Shown here: positions 9,581-21,284 of the stretch, piece after piece
Position numbering within the stretch: the first letter of the stretch is position 1
Layout of the letters: each line of letters starts with the position of its first letter
Source of the DNA: Geminicoccus harenae
GTDB taxonomy: Bacteria; Pseudomonadota; Alphaproteobacteria; Geminicoccales; Geminicoccaceae
Length of the DNA stretch: 64,000 nt
NCBI RefSeq assembly: GCF_019800005.1
Contig: NZ_JABGCL010000018.1
Location: 56,729 to 120,728 of the forward strand
Direction: 5' to 3'
Notes under the pieces: generated by a model
Database searches by the model: none
The model's input: the letters and a program-made list of their open reading frames with translations, nothing else
Told to the model about the DNA's origin: nothing
Made by a program: the position numbers and the translations under genes

Positions 9581-10242
9581 CAGGCACCCGCCTCGTCATT
9601 GGCCGGCCGGGACTCGGGAGCAGTCTCGAACAGCGTGGTCTTGCCGCCCACCGGCATGGAAGCCTGGCGGCCGGTCTGCGAGCCGGGCTTGGGCGTCTCG
9701 CCACGCTTGAGCGCCGCCAGCACCGCCCGGGCCTTCTCGTAGTCCAGATCCTCGTAGAAATCCTGGTCCACCCAGAGCACCGGCGCGTTGGCGCAAGCGC
9801 CCAGGCACTCGAACTCGCGCAGGAAGAAGCGGCCATCGGGCGAGCTCTCGCCGATGTCGCATTCCAGCTCGTCCTTGGCCGCGCGGACGATGTCGTCCGA
9901 GCCGCACAGCCAGCAGGGCGTGGTCGTGCACACCCGGACCTGGATCGGACCCACCGGGCGGGTATTGTACATGTCGTAGAAGGTGGCGACCTCGTAGACC
10001 CGGATCTTCGCCACGTTCAGGAGTTCGGCGACATGGTCCATGGCCGCCTGGGGCAGCCAGCCACCATGCTGTTCCTGGGCCAGCAGCAGGAGCGGCAGCA
10101 TGGCGCTCTGCTGGCGCTCGGCCGGATAGCGCGCCAGGATCCGGGCGACCTCTTCCTGGTTCTCGGGCGAGAACGCGAAGGTCTCGACGTCCGGGGCCAT
10201 GGCGCCATAGGGACGGGTCGCGATGTGCACGGCGCTGCTCAC
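9580..10242 (-). CDS. nuoE: NADH-quinone oxidoreductase subunit E (2Fe-2S)
   Basis: A 220-residue thioredoxin-fold subunit with the N1a 2Fe-2S ligands, first pair in CTTTPCWLCG and second in CLGACANAP. The start I prefer is a GTG whose bases overlap the nuoD stop as GTGA, a 4-base coupling arrangement. An ATG 14 codons downstream (position 10200, MAPDVETFAF) is the alternative. The last 40 or so residues are a proline/glycine-rich tail not needed for the fold. The ferredoxin fold and cluster spacing leave little doubt about identity. Confidence 0.93.
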   Translation of the reverse strand: MSSAVHIATRPYGAMAPDVETFAFSPENQEEVARILARYPAERQQSAMLPLLLLAQEQHGGWLPQAAMDHVAELLNVAKIRVYEVATFYDMYNTRPVGPIQVRVCTTTPCWLCGSDDIVRAAKDELECDIGESSPDGRFFLREFECLGACANAPVLWVDQDFYEDLDYEKARAVLAALKRGETPKPGSQTGRQASMPVGGKTTLFETAPESRPANDEAGA

Positions 10243-11417
10243 CGGTCGATCTCTCCGAACACGATGTCCATGGCGGCGATGATCGCCACCACGTCGGCCA
10301 GCATGTGTCCCTTGCCCAGGGCGTCGAGCGCCTGCAGATGCGCATAGCCCGGCGAGCGGATCTTGCACTTGTATGGCCGGTTGGTGCCGTCGCCCACCAG
10401 GTAGACGCCGAACTCGCCCTTGGAGCTTTCCACCGCGGCGTAGACCTCGCCGTTGGGAACGTGGACGCCCTCGGTGTAGAGCTTGAAGTGGTGGATGAGC
10501 GATTCCATCGACCGCTTCATCTCGGCGCGCGGCGGCGGGGTGACCTTGCGGTCGTCCGGCCGGATCGGGCCTTCCGGCATCTCGCGCAGGCACTGCTTCA
10601 TGATCTTGAGCGACTCGCGTACCTCCAGCATGCGGACGAGGTAGCGGTCGTAGCAGTCGCCGTTCTTGCCGACCGGAATGTCGAAATCCATCCGGTCATA
10701 GCAGTCATAGGGCTGCGCCTTGCGCAGGTCCCAGGGCACGCCCGCGGCCCGGATCATCGGCCCGGAAAAGCCCCAGTCCAGGCACTGCTCGACCGTGAAC
10801 TTGCCGATGTCCACGGTGCGCTGCTTGAAGATCCGGTTCTCGGTCAGCAGATTGTCCATGTCGTTGAAGACATGAACGAAGGAGTCGCACCAGGCATCGA
10901 TCCGCTCGGCCAGACCGGCCGGCAGGTCCCGGTTGACGCCGCCGAAGCGGAAATAGTTCGCGTGCATGCGCGAACCCGACACCTCCTCGTAGAAGCCCAT
11001 CAGCTTCTCGCGCTCCTCGAAACCCCAGAGGAGCGGGGTCATGGCGCCGACGTCCAGCGCCATCGTCGTCAGGTTGAGGAGGTGGTTCATGATCCGGGTC
11101 AGCTCGGCGAACATGACCCGGATATACTGCGCCCGGATCGGCACCTCGATCCCGAGCAGCTTCTCGACCGCGAGCACGTAGCCGTGCTCCTGCATCATCA
11201 TCGAGCAGTAGTCGAGCCGGTCGAAATAGGGGATGCTCTGCAGATAGGGGCGGTTCTCGATGAACTTCTCGGTACCGCGATGCAAGAGGCCGATATGGGG
11301 GTCGGCCCGCTCCACCACCTCGCCGTTCATCTCGAGGACAAGGCGCAAGACACCATGGGCCGCAGGATGCTGCGGGCCGAAGTTCATGGTGAAGTTGCGC
11401 ATCTGGATCTCGGGCAT
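10239..11417 (-). CDS. nuoD: NADH-quinone oxidoreductase subunit D (49 kDa)
   Basis: A 392-residue subunit related to the large subunit of [NiFe] hydrogenases, forming with NuoB the quinone-reduction site. Seen are the N-terminal NFGPQHPAAHGVLRLVLEM signature with the quinone-site histidine, HIGLLHRGTEKFIE, and the C-terminal DIVFGEIDR ending characteristic of the family. NuoC is a separate gene, not a NuoCD fusion. It starts 29 bases after nuoC. Confidence 0.97.
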   Translation of the reverse strand: MPEIQMRNFTMNFGPQHPAAHGVLRLVLEMNGEVVERADPHIGLLHRGTEKFIENRPYLQSIPYFDRLDYCSMMMQEHGYVLAVEKLLGIEVPIRAQYIRVMFAELTRIMNHLLNLTTMALDVGAMTPLLWGFEEREKLMGFYEEVSGSRMHANYFRFGGVNRDLPAGLAERIDAWCDSFVHVFNDMDNLLTENRIFKQRTVDIGKFTVEQCLDWGFSGPMIRAAGVPWDLRKAQPYDCYDRMDFDIPVGKNGDCYDRYLVRMLEVRESLKIMKQCLREMPEGPIRPDDRKVTPPPRAEMKRSMESLIHHFKLYTEGVHVPNGEVYAAVESSKGEFGVYLVGDGTNRPYKCKIRSPGYAHLQALDALGKGHMLADVVAIIAAMDIVFGEIDR

Positions 11418-11446
11418 CGCCCCAGGTCACTCCGTTCGGCGACAGG

Positions 11447-12079
11447 TCAGTTGGATGCCTTCTCGTCGCCCGGGAGCAGGCCGCTGCCTTCCCACGGGCT
11501 GAGGAAGTCGAAGCTGCGGAAGTCCTGGCGCAGCTTCACCGGCTCGTAGACCACGCGCTGCTGCTCGGGGTCGTAGCGCATCTCGACATAGCCGGTCAGC
11601 GGGAAGTCCTTGCGCAGCGGATGGCCGTCGAAGCCATAGTCGGTGAGCAGGCGCCGCAGGTCGGGATGGTCGGAGAACATGACCCCGTACATGTCCCAGG
11701 TCTCGCGCTCGAACCAGTTGGCGGTCGAGAACACCGAAACCACGGACGGCACCGGTGTGAACTCGTCGGTCGCCACCACCACCCGGATCCGCCGGTTATG
11801 CTTCATCGAGAGCAGGTGGTAGACCACGGTGAAGCGCTGCTCGTTCTCCGGCCGGTCGACCGCGGTGACGTCGAGCAGGACCTTGAACAGGCAGCCCGGG
11901 TCGTCGCGCAAGACGGTCAGCACGTCGACGATTCGCTGGCCCGGCACCTCGATGGTCAGCTCGTCATAGGCGATCCGCGCATCGAGCAGGCGGTCGCCCA
12001 GAAGCTCGGCGCAGTGCGCCTGCAAGGGCGCCAGCACATGGGCGGGTTCGGGCGTTGCTTCACTCACGTTCGCATCCAT
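11447..12079 (-). CDS. nuoC: NADH-quinone oxidoreductase subunit C (30 kDa)
   Basis: A 210-residue peripheral subunit with no cofactor that packs against NuoD. The family signature ERETWDMYGVMFSDHPDLRRLLTDYGFDGHPLRKDFPLTGYVE is near residues 130-175. I set the start at MDANVSEATPEP because this ATG shares one base with the nuoB stop. A longer in-frame reading runs through nuoB and is not coding. The tail after LSPWEGS is short and polar, as in other alphaproteobacteria. Confidence 0.95.
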   Translation of the reverse strand: MDANVSEATPEPAHVLAPLQAHCAELLGDRLLDARIAYDELTIEVPGQRIVDVLTVLRDDPGCLFKVLLDVTAVDRPENEQRFTVVYHLLSMKHNRRIRVVVATDEFTPVPSVVSVFSTANWFERETWDMYGVMFSDHPDLRRLLTDYGFDGHPLRKDFPLTGYVEMRYDPEQQRVVYEPVKLRQDFRSFDFLSPWEGSGLLPGDEKASN

Positions 12080-12642
12080 CAACGGTCGATGGTGCCGCGC
12101 CGACGGATCTTCCGCTGGAGCTGCATGATGCCGTAGAGCAGTGCTTCCGCGGTCGGAGGGCAGCCGGGAACATAGATGTCCACCGGCACGATCCGGTCGC
12201 AGCCGCGTACCACCGAATAAGAATAATGATAATAGCCGCCGCCGTTGGCACAGCTGCCCATCGAGATGACGTAGCGCGGCTCGGCCATCTGGTCGTACAC
12301 CTTGCGGAACGCCGGCGCCATCTTGTTGCACAGCGTACCGGCGACGATCATCACGTCCGACTGGCGCGGGCTCGGCCGGAACACGATGCCGAACCGGTCC
12401 AGGTCGTAGCGTGCGGCCGCCGTGTGCATCATCTCGACCGCGCAGCAGGCGAGACCAAAGGTCATCGGCCACATCGAGCCGGACCTGGCCCAGTTCACGA
12501 GGTCGGTCAGCTTGGTGACGATGAAGCCCTCGTCCTTGAGGCCGGCATCGACCCGGGCGAACAGGTCGGTGGGCGCCGGCAGCGTGGCGGGCGTGGCCGG
12601 CACGGCGCTGCCGGTCTGGTCGCGCACCGTGGTCAGTCCCAT
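12079..12642 (-). CDS. nuoB: NADH-quinone oxidoreductase subunit B (cluster N2)
   Basis: A 187-residue subunit carrying the terminal 4Fe-4S cluster N2. Its four ligands are visible: the tandem Cys66-Cys67 (GLACCAVEMM), Cys131 (GSCANGGG) and Cys161 (PGCPP). The start MGLTTVRDQTG overlaps the nuoA 3' end by 10 bases. A longer upstream in-frame extension is arginine-rich and antisense-like, so it was discarded. The N-terminal 35 residues before the conserved core are proline/alanine-rich and slightly longer than in E. coli. Confidence 0.96.
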   Translation of the reverse strand: MGLTTVRDQTGSAVPATPATLPAPTDLFARVDAGLKDEGFIVTKLTDLVNWARSGSMWPMTFGLACCAVEMMHTAAARYDLDRFGIVFRPSPRQSDVMIVAGTLCNKMAPAFRKVYDQMAEPRYVISMGSCANGGGYYHYSYSVVRGCDRIVPVDIYVPGCPPTAEALLYGIMQLQRKIRRRGTIDR

Positions 12643-12998
12643 TCCAGAGCCCCTTTCTTCCACTCGTAGAGGAAGCCGATCGTCAGAACGAACAGGAAGA
12701 ACATCATCGACCAGAAGCCGAACACTCCGATGGTTCCGAGCGAGATCGCCCAGGGGAACAGGAAGGCCACTTCCAGGTCGAAGATGATGAACAGGATCGC
12801 GACCAGGTAGTACCGGACGTCGAACCGGCCGCGCGCGTCCTCGAACGGCTCGAAGCCGCACTCGTAGGGGGACAGCTTCTCGCTGTCCGGGCGCTGGCGG
12901 GCCGTCAGCATCGAGGCCACGATCATCACGAGGGACAGGCCTGCGGCGATGGCAATGAAGATCAGGATCGGCAGGTATTCCGCCAGATAGCCTTGCAT
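12633..12998 (-). CDS. nuoA: NADH-quinone oxidoreductase subunit A
   Basis: A 121-residue, three-helix membrane subunit and the first gene of the operon. The family loop KLSPYECGFEPFEDARGRFDVRYYLVAILFIIFDLEVAFLFPW is intact, with the cysteine-containing loop that contacts the quinone site. The start MQGYLAEYLP matches the usual NuoA N-terminus; 20 further in-frame codons upstream are arginine-rich 5' leader. A promoter candidate lies about 50 bases upstream. Confidence 0.95.
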   Translation of the reverse strand: MQGYLAEYLPILIFIAIAAGLSLVMIVASMLTARQRPDSEKLSPYECGFEPFEDARGRFDVRYYLVAILFIIFDLEVAFLFPWAISLGTIGVFGFWSMMFFLFVLTIGFLYEWKKGALEWD

Positions 12999-13047
12999 GC
13001 GCTCCACTCGTCCTTGGCCGCGGAACTTCGCACCGCGGCGCGGCCGG

Positions 13048-13076
13048 AACATAGTCACGGGTTGGTGCTACGCCAA
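13048..13076 (-). promoter_or_regulatory. Candidate sigma70 promoter of the nuo operon
   Basis: On the minus strand, TTGGCG and TATGTT are separated by exactly 17 bases. The -10 box ends about 50 bases before the nuoA ATG. This is the only good match in the nuoA-tRNA gap. The call is by eye; transcription start mapping would confirm it. Confidence 0.5.
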
Positions 13077-13124
13077 GCACACAAGCGCGGTTCCCACCCC
13101 GAAGGCTGCCATGCATGCAATGCA

Positions 13125-13151
13125 GCACCGCCGCCGGCTGGCGCGGTGCTT
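13125..13151 (-). terminator. Hairpin downstream of tRNA-Asp, possible terminator
   Basis: Perfect 8-base inverted repeat (AGCACCGC / GCGGTGCT) with an 11-base loop, 35 bases past the tRNA-Asp 3' end and upstream of the nuo promoter. No T-tract follows, so it may be a weak or Rho-assisted end. Confidence 0.3.
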
Positions 13152-13185
13152 TGACGGAGCGGTACTTCAGGAGTGGGGTACGGGA

Positions 13186-13262
13186 TGGCGAGGATGACGG
13201 GACTTGAACCCGCGACCTCCGGCGTGACAGGCCGGCACTCTAACCAACTGAGCTACATCCCC
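13186..13262 (-). tRNA. tRNA-Asp (GTC)
   Basis: A 77-base tRNA including an encoded CCA. The acceptor arms GGGGATG and CATCCTC pair with one G-T wobble. The D arm is TAGCTCAGTTGGTTAGAG, the anticodon loop CTGTCAC gives GTC, and the T arm has GGTTCAAGTCC. The anticodon stem (CCGGC/GCCGG type) is typical of alphaproteobacterial tRNA-Asp. Its own promoter lies just upstream. Confidence 0.97.
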
Positions 13263-13276
13263 GTGCCGTGGCCGGG

Positions 13277-13305
13277 TGATTAGTGCCCCTCTCGACGGGT
13301 GTCAA
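13277..13305 (-). promoter_or_regulatory. Promoter of tRNA-Asp
   Basis: Perfect -35 TTGACA and -10 TAATCA on the minus strand with a 17-base spacer. The -10 ends about 14 bases before the tRNA 5' end, the spacing expected for a stable-RNA promoter. Confidence 0.7.
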
Positions 13306-13365
13306 CGCCCTCGAGCGAGGATCCGGAGATTTCCGAGGCTGGCGGCGAACGCGGCCATCGATCGC

Positions 13366-13394
13366 TTGAATCCCTGGCTCAGCCCGCCTAGAGC
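13366..13394 (+). promoter_or_regulatory. Promoter of tRNA-Val
   Basis: TTGAAT and TAGAGC with a 17-base spacer on the plus strand, ending 9 bases before the tRNA 5' end. It is back-to-back with the tRNA-Asp promoter. Confidence 0.55.
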
Positions 13395-13403
13395 CTGCCG
13401 CAT

Positions 13404-13478
13404 GCGGGTGTAGCTCAGTGGTAGAGCGCGACGCTTACACCGTCGATGTCGGGGGTTCGAAACCCTCCGCCCGCACCA
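13404..13478 (+). tRNA. tRNA-Val (TAC)
   Basis: A 75-base tRNA with encoded CCA. Acceptor arms GCGGGTG and CGCCCGC pair. The D arm is TAGCTCAGTGGTAGAGC. The anticodon stem CGACG/CGTCG encloses loop CTTACAC, giving TAC (valine, GUA/GUG family). The T arm is GGGGGTTCGAAACCCTC. In gammaproteobacteria U34 of this tRNA carries cmo5U, which is relevant to the methyltransferase gene that follows. Confidence 0.97.
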
Positions 13479-13605
13479 TCCCCTCCCGAGGGCGGCATGC
13501 GCCGGCCAGGGCTCCGTCCGCGGATGGAGCCGGACCGGCTGACGGCAGCGCACGGGCGCGGCATGATCGGTACATACTGGACGTCGCGCTGCGCGACGGA
13601 TCGAC

Positions 13606-14685
13606 ATGAATTGGAGCGCCCGCATGCTCTCTCGGTTGCGTCGTCTGCTCGCCCCGGTGAAGCAGGCAGTGGCCCCCGCCGCCCCTGCGGCACCGAAGGT
13701 GCCCGCGAGCAAGCCCGACCTGCCGCCCAACCCCGAGAACCGCGACGACCTGGCCCGCCGGTTCCTGGTCGAGGACCGCCGGGCCGGCGACGTGCCGCTG
13801 CTGGAGCGCCGCTGGTACTATTCGATCGAGCATGCGCCCGGCGAATGGACCGCCGGCATGAACTACTCGCCCACGGCCATGACCAGGAAGGCGCTCTCCG
13901 CGGTGGACGTGGCGGGGCGGTCCTGCGTCGACATCGGCTCGATGGACGGGCTGATCCCGGTGCTGCTGGCGAGACGCGGTGCGGGCCGGGTAGTCAGCTA
14001 CGACCGGCTGGATTTCGGCCAGAAGATGGCCTTCCTCCAGGAAAAGCTGGGCGTCGCGTTCGAGTACCATGCCGGCCTGTCGCTCAAGCAGTTCCGCGAC
14101 CAGCACCTGGCCACCACGCCTCTGGACGTCGTGGTGTTCTCCGGCGTGCTCTACCACATGTTCGACCCGCTGGGCGGCCTGCTGACCGCGCGGAGCATGG
14201 TGCGCGACGGCGGCATCCTGATCATCGAGACCGGTGCCACCGTATCCGAAGAGAACGCCGCCTTCTTCAACGGTGCCGCGCGCTTCTATGACGGCGACAA
14301 TTTCTGGCTGCCGTCCCTGGTCAACCTCGACTACCTCCTGCGCTTCGCCCGGCTGGCGCCGCTGGAAGTGTTCTACCTCAAGCAGACCGCGCGCACCGAC
14401 AAGAACGTCCCGATCTGCCGGGTCTGCGTCGCCTGCCGCGCGGTCGGCAAGCCGCCGGCCGCCCCCGACGACAACTGGATCCACCTCCCCCAGCATGTCG
14501 ACTTCGCCGAGCTGATCGACTGGAAGGTCACCGCCGGCGCCGCCGGCCCCGAGGTGCCCTACACCCCGACCCGCCCCGACCTGCCACTGGGCCCGGCCGG
14601 CACGGTCGACCTGCTGGCCTCCGTCCGCCGCTTCCCTGAGGGCCCCCGCCAGCCCACCAAGCTGGCGCTCTCCGACATGTGGTGA
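13606..14685 (+). CDS. CmoB-like (DUF1698-type) SAM-dependent methyltransferase
   Basis: A 359-residue class I methyltransferase. Motif I is CVDIGSMDGLIPVLLARRG (about residues 105-123), followed by an acidic residue after strand 2 (VVSYD). FSGVLYHMFDPLGGLL, then GGILIIETG and FYDGDNFWLPSLVNLDYLLRF closely parallel the E. coli CmoB order (GVLYHRRSPLEHL, LVLET, FIPSALALKNWL). The first 50 residues are an alanine/proline-rich extension unlike CmoB. Substrate is not known: a tRNA wobble uridine is one possibility, a small molecule or glycan another. It sits 127 bases after tRNA-Val with no strong terminator between. An ATG at 13624 is an alternative start. Confidence 0.8.
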   Translation: MNWSARMLSRLRRLLAPVKQAVAPAAPAAPKVPASKPDLPPNPENRDDLARRFLVEDRRAGDVPLLERRWYYSIEHAPGEWTAGMNYSPTAMTRKALSAVDVAGRSCVDIGSMDGLIPVLLARRGAGRVVSYDRLDFGQKMAFLQEKLGVAFEYHAGLSLKQFRDQHLATTPLDVVVFSGVLYHMFDPLGGLLTARSMVRDGGILIIETGATVSEENAAFFNGAARFYDGDNFWLPSLVNLDYLLRFARLAPLEVFYLKQTARTDKNVPICRVCVACRAVGKPPAAPDDNWIHLPQHVDFAELIDWKVTAGAAGPEVPYTPTRPDLPLGPAGTVDLLASVRRFPEGPRQPTKLALSDMW

Positions 14686-16261
14686 AGCCGGCGCCGGCCG
14701 GACGGCAGGGCGCCCCGCCTCTGCCCCGGCCGGTGCCGCGCCCTGTTGCGCCCCGGATCGCCCCGGCTGGGCGCTCGACCATCCGGCGCATGACGGCCAC
14801 CGCATCCCGCCGACGCACCGGCGTCTCATGCCGGTTCTGCGCTTCCCGGTCGTAGAAGGAGGTGGCATCCGGCCGACCGGAACCGCGACCTCGTCCAGGC
14901 CGGTCCGGAAGAACTCCCTGCGCGGGTTGGCGCCATCGACCCGCTGGACCCGGCAGGCGGCATGCAAGGCAGCTTCCGGCGCGGCTGCGTCGTCGCCGCA
15001 GGTGATGGCGTGGGTATCGAGCAGGAACGACACGCCGCGACCGCCCGGCTCGCCCGCGCGATCCTCCGGACCCTGAGGACGGCGAGCCCGCTTCTCACCA
15101 CCTCGCCCTCCGCAGGAGCCAGCATTCGAGCCCGATGTGGTCATGGCCGCCGTCATCTCGGCCATAACCTGCACCCATTTGCTCGCCGCGCACGTTGCCG
15201 CCAGATCCGCCACCGGCCGGGATCCCACACCTCAAGCCCCGCCTCGTCGGCCGGCTGGCTGCCACCGCCTCGTGCAGCATCACTTCGCCACTGGCCTCCC
15301 GCCTCTTCGAGACGTCGCTCACGCCGCAACCGGATTTCCTCGCACGCCAGCCGGGGCCCTTTCCCTCCGCTCGTCCCACTCAGGCTTCTGCCCTCGCGCT
15401 GATCACGGGCACGGAGCAGCTCATCCAGCCCATGTTGCAGAATTTCGGGCACGACCCTGATCGGCAAGGACGCGTTCACCTTGTCCCCCAGGTCGCCCCG
15501 TTCCGGATCCGCTTCTCCATGACGTGGACGCTGTCCCAGCGGGCATGGACTGCGGGTCGCCCATTCATTGTCGAAGGCGCGCGAGGTCAGGCCGACCTGC
15601 CGGCCAGCCATGGTGGCGCTCCCGGCGACTGCGCCGGACCAGCCGCTGCCTGGCGTCGATGACCGTCTGCCTGCCCTGCACTATCAACGCTTCCCGCCCG
15701 CCCATCGTAGGGATCGTCACTTGGCGGGCAGCGCAGGTGCGGACATCGAGACGCGGGGCGTTGCCACTAGGCACAGCCAGCGCGGGCTTCTCGTCATGAT
15801 GGCCAGCTCCGGCGTCAGCCTGTGCACCAACCATTGCACGTTCTCGCCTATCGTTGCTGCGTGCCGCCTCGCCGCTGGCGAGAAAAGACACCGTTCCTCC
15901 TCTGCCTGGCGCAGATGGTCCGGTGCGGCGCGGACCAGGACATCCTGCGCCGCCGCCAACGCCTCGGCCGCTACTTGGCGTCCGTCGCGCCGACGAGCCT
16001 CCAGGTGAGCGGCTGACGCCGGCGAAACGCCACGACGCAGAGACCCGCAACCACGAAGAAGGCCCACGATGAGCAACAGGAACCATTGGAACGCCTGGCT
16101 CATGGGCAACCATCCATTCATAGGACGATGGCGATTCACCGTCCAGCCAGACGACATTAGCCGACAGGTATGAATGTTCCGTTAATGGCCCTCATATCGG
16201 CCGCGCGACGCGGCAGGATGCGCCCTCGGGTCCGGGCGCCGCATCTCCTGGCCGCAGATGC
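14686..16261. other. Gene-poor, apparently degraded stretch
   Basis: About 1.6 kb between the methyltransferase and lon with no convincing gene. Several short open frames exist on both strands but none keeps a family motif. Codon third positions are less GC-biased than in neighbours and there are many reading-frame breaks. A possible short ORF with one membrane helix is listed separately. The stretch looks like decayed accessory DNA rather than a regulatory region. Confidence 0.5.
15717..16103 (-). CDS. Doubtful small ORF with one membrane helix
   Basis: A 128-residue reading frame starting MSQAFQWFLLLIVGLL, which could be a single membrane anchor, followed by an alanine/arginine-rich helical part. 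No family is recognised. Codon bias is weaker than in surrounding genes, the ribosome site is poor, and the overlapping frames are also open. It may be a remnant or not a gene at all. Confidence 0.2.
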   Translation of the reverse strand: MSQAFQWFLLLIVGLLRGCGSLRRGVSPASAAHLEARRRDGRQVAAEALAAAQDVLVRAAPDHLRQAEEERCLFSPAARRHAATIGENVQWLVHRLTPELAIMTRSPRWLCLVATPRVSMSAPALPAK

Positions 16262-16296
16262 AAAAAGCCCCCCGTGGCGATGCCACGAGGGGCCTT
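16262..16296 (-). terminator. Intrinsic terminator of lon
   Basis: On the minus strand, 26 bases after the lon stop, a strong GC hairpin (arms around GTGGC/GCCAC extended by CCCC/GGGG pairs, loop about 3 bases) is followed by TTTTT. This is the best Rho-independent terminator in the window. Confidence 0.85.
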
Positions 16297-16321
16297 GCGG
16301 ATCAAAGCAGTATCGCGCCGC

Positions 16322-18721
<2,400 letters not shown>

Positions 18722-18780
18722 GGTACCTCGTCTCGGGGGCGGCCAGGCCGCCCCATGCGATCTCGACCAGACACGTGGCT

Positions 18781-18809
18781 ATAGCAGAGATTGGTTTCAA
18801 GAATGTCAA
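18781..18809 (-). promoter_or_regulatory. Promoter of lon
   Basis: Perfect -35 TTGACA, 17-base spacer and -10 TGCTAT on the minus strand, about 60 bases before the lon ATG. The spacer contains CTTGAAA, the -35 consensus of heat-shock sigma factor RpoH, but no matching CCCCAT-type -10 follows at the right distance. Housekeeping control is therefore the safer reading. Confidence 0.6.
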
Positions 18810-18941
18810 ACGGCGAGGCGGGGCGTCGCCGTGCATTGGGAAAGATGGTCCGGCGACAGTGTCGTAGCACCGCGGCGCTCGGCCGCGGCGCGGCGGCACC
18901 CCAGGACCAGGTGCTGCGGCACCGTCGTGACACCACGAGCA

Positions 18942-18975
18942 AACGCCGCGGCGGGGTCACCCACGCCGCGGCGTT
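18942..18975 (-). terminator. Hairpin after clpX
   Basis: Perfect 12-base inverted repeat (AACGCCGCGGCG and its complement) around a 10-base loop, 32 bases after the clpX stop. Only a short TTT follows on the minus strand, so it is a likely but not classic terminator. Confidence 0.5.
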
Positions 18976-19007
18976 CATGTCATTTTGGTCTCAGAAAGTG
19001 GCCTGCC

Positions 19008-20267
<1,260 letters not shown>

Positions 20268-20356
20268 AGATCAGGCGACTCGGTAGCTGTCATGGATGGA
20301 TGGTACGCGTCGGTGCCGGATGGTTCAACCATCCATAGAGGCAACGTCCGGGACCC

Positions 20357-20402
20357 GCCGGTCGTTCCCCGCGCAGGACCTGCGCCAGGAACAACCGACG
20401 GC
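20357..20402 (-). terminator. Imperfect hairpin after clpP
   Basis: A long inverted repeat built from GCCGGTCGTTCC and GGAACAACCG with an inner GCGCAGG/CCTGCGC stem, 44 bases after the clpP stop. No T-tract. It may lower read-through from clpP into clpX. A smaller hairpin (GGATGG/CCATCC) follows at 20318-20334. Confidence 0.4.
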
Positions 20403-20445
20403 CGGCAAACGCGTACCGCTCGGCAACGGTACTGTGGCACGCGTA

Positions 20446-21060
20446 TCACGCGGCTTTCACGTCCCGCTTCTCGTACACTTCGTCGATCAGGCCGAACTCC
20501 TTGGCCTGCACCGCGCTCATGAAGGTGTCGCGCTCCATGCGCGCCTCCACCTCGGGCAGGGTGCGGCCGGTGTGGCGCACGTAGATCTCGTTCAGGCGCT
20601 GGCGGATGCTGATGATCTCGCGCGCATGGATCTCGATGTCGGTGGCCTGGCCCTGGAACCCGCCCGAGGGCTGGTGGGTCATCACCCGGGCGTGCGGCAA
20701 AGCGTAGCGCTTGCCCGGCGCCCCGGCGCAGAGCAGCAGCGAGCCCATGCTCGCGGCCTGGCCGATGCAGATCGTCGACACGTCGGGCTTGATGTACTGC
20801 ATGGTGTCGTAGATCGCGAGACCCGCGGTCACCACGCCGCCCGGCGAATTGATGTAGATAGCGATGTCCTTCTCCGGGTTCTCCGCCTCCAGGAACAGGA
20901 GCTGGGCCGTCACCACGCTGGCGAGGCCGTCGTCCACGGGGCCCATCAGGAAGATGATCCGCTCCTTGAGCATCCGGGAATAGATGTCGTACGCGCGCTC
21001 GCCACGGCTGGTCTGCTCGACCACCATCGGCACCAGCTGCGCCATCGGCCCCTGCATCAT
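20446..21060 (-). CDS. clpP: ClpP, proteolytic subunit of Clp protease
   Basis: A 204-residue serine peptidase forming the tetradecameric degradation chamber. The triad is visible as Ser104 (GQAASMGS), His129 (RVMTHQPSGG) and Asp178 (ERDTFMS). The YINSPGG oxyanion segment is near residues 69-75. The N-terminus, about 20 residues before GERAYDIYSRML, fits a short propeptide. It lies between tig and clpX, the conserved alphaproteobacterial order. Confidence 0.98.
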   Translation of the reverse strand: MMQGPMAQLVPMVVEQTSRGERAYDIYSRMLKERIIFLMGPVDDGLASVVTAQLLFLEAENPEKDIAIYINSPGGVVTAGLAIYDTMQYIKPDVSTICIGQAASMGSLLLCAGAPGKRYALPHARVMTHQPSGGFQGQATDIEIHAREIISIRQRLNEIYVRHTGRTLPEVEARMERDTFMSAVQAKEFGLIDEVYEKRDVKAA

Positions 21061-21202
21061 CCGTCCCTCGTCCTTCGCGCCGGCAACGCACGTCCTTGCG
21101 CGGTCACGGCCATATGTAGCGTATCCGTCGCGAAGTTGAAGCCGTCCGGTACCGCCACGCGAGCGGAAACTTCCGGTTCCACGATTCGCCCCCGAAAACG
21201 CA

Positions 21203-21238
21203 ACGTCCGCGCGAGCACCCTGGCGCTCGCGCGGACGT
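21203..21238 (-). terminator. Terminator of tig
   Basis: A perfect 14-base stem (ACGTCCGCGCGAGC and its complement) with an 8-base loop, 46 bases after the tig stop, followed on the minus strand by TTGCGTTTTC. The stem strength and T-rich tail support termination before clpP. Confidence 0.65.
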
Positions 21239-21284
21239 CTCTCACGTACCGGTAGCCGAGCCCGGCCCGGCCATCAATCCTGGA

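Noticed and set aside
6590..9742. A 1050-codon open frame on the plus strand opposite nuoG and nuoF
   Set aside because: It is antisense to two certain genes and rich in His, Arg, Gln and Asp as expected from GC-rich mirror frames. It has no family motif.
14998..15035. Minus-strand FLLDTH-like peptide resembling the start of a PIN-domain toxin
   Set aside because: No start codon at the right place, no further acidic PIN residues, no antitoxin neighbour.
18781..18809. Heat-shock (RpoH) promoter for lon based on CTTGAAA
   Set aside because: No CCCCAT-type -10 at the right distance, while a perfect TTGACA-17-TGCTAT overlaps it.
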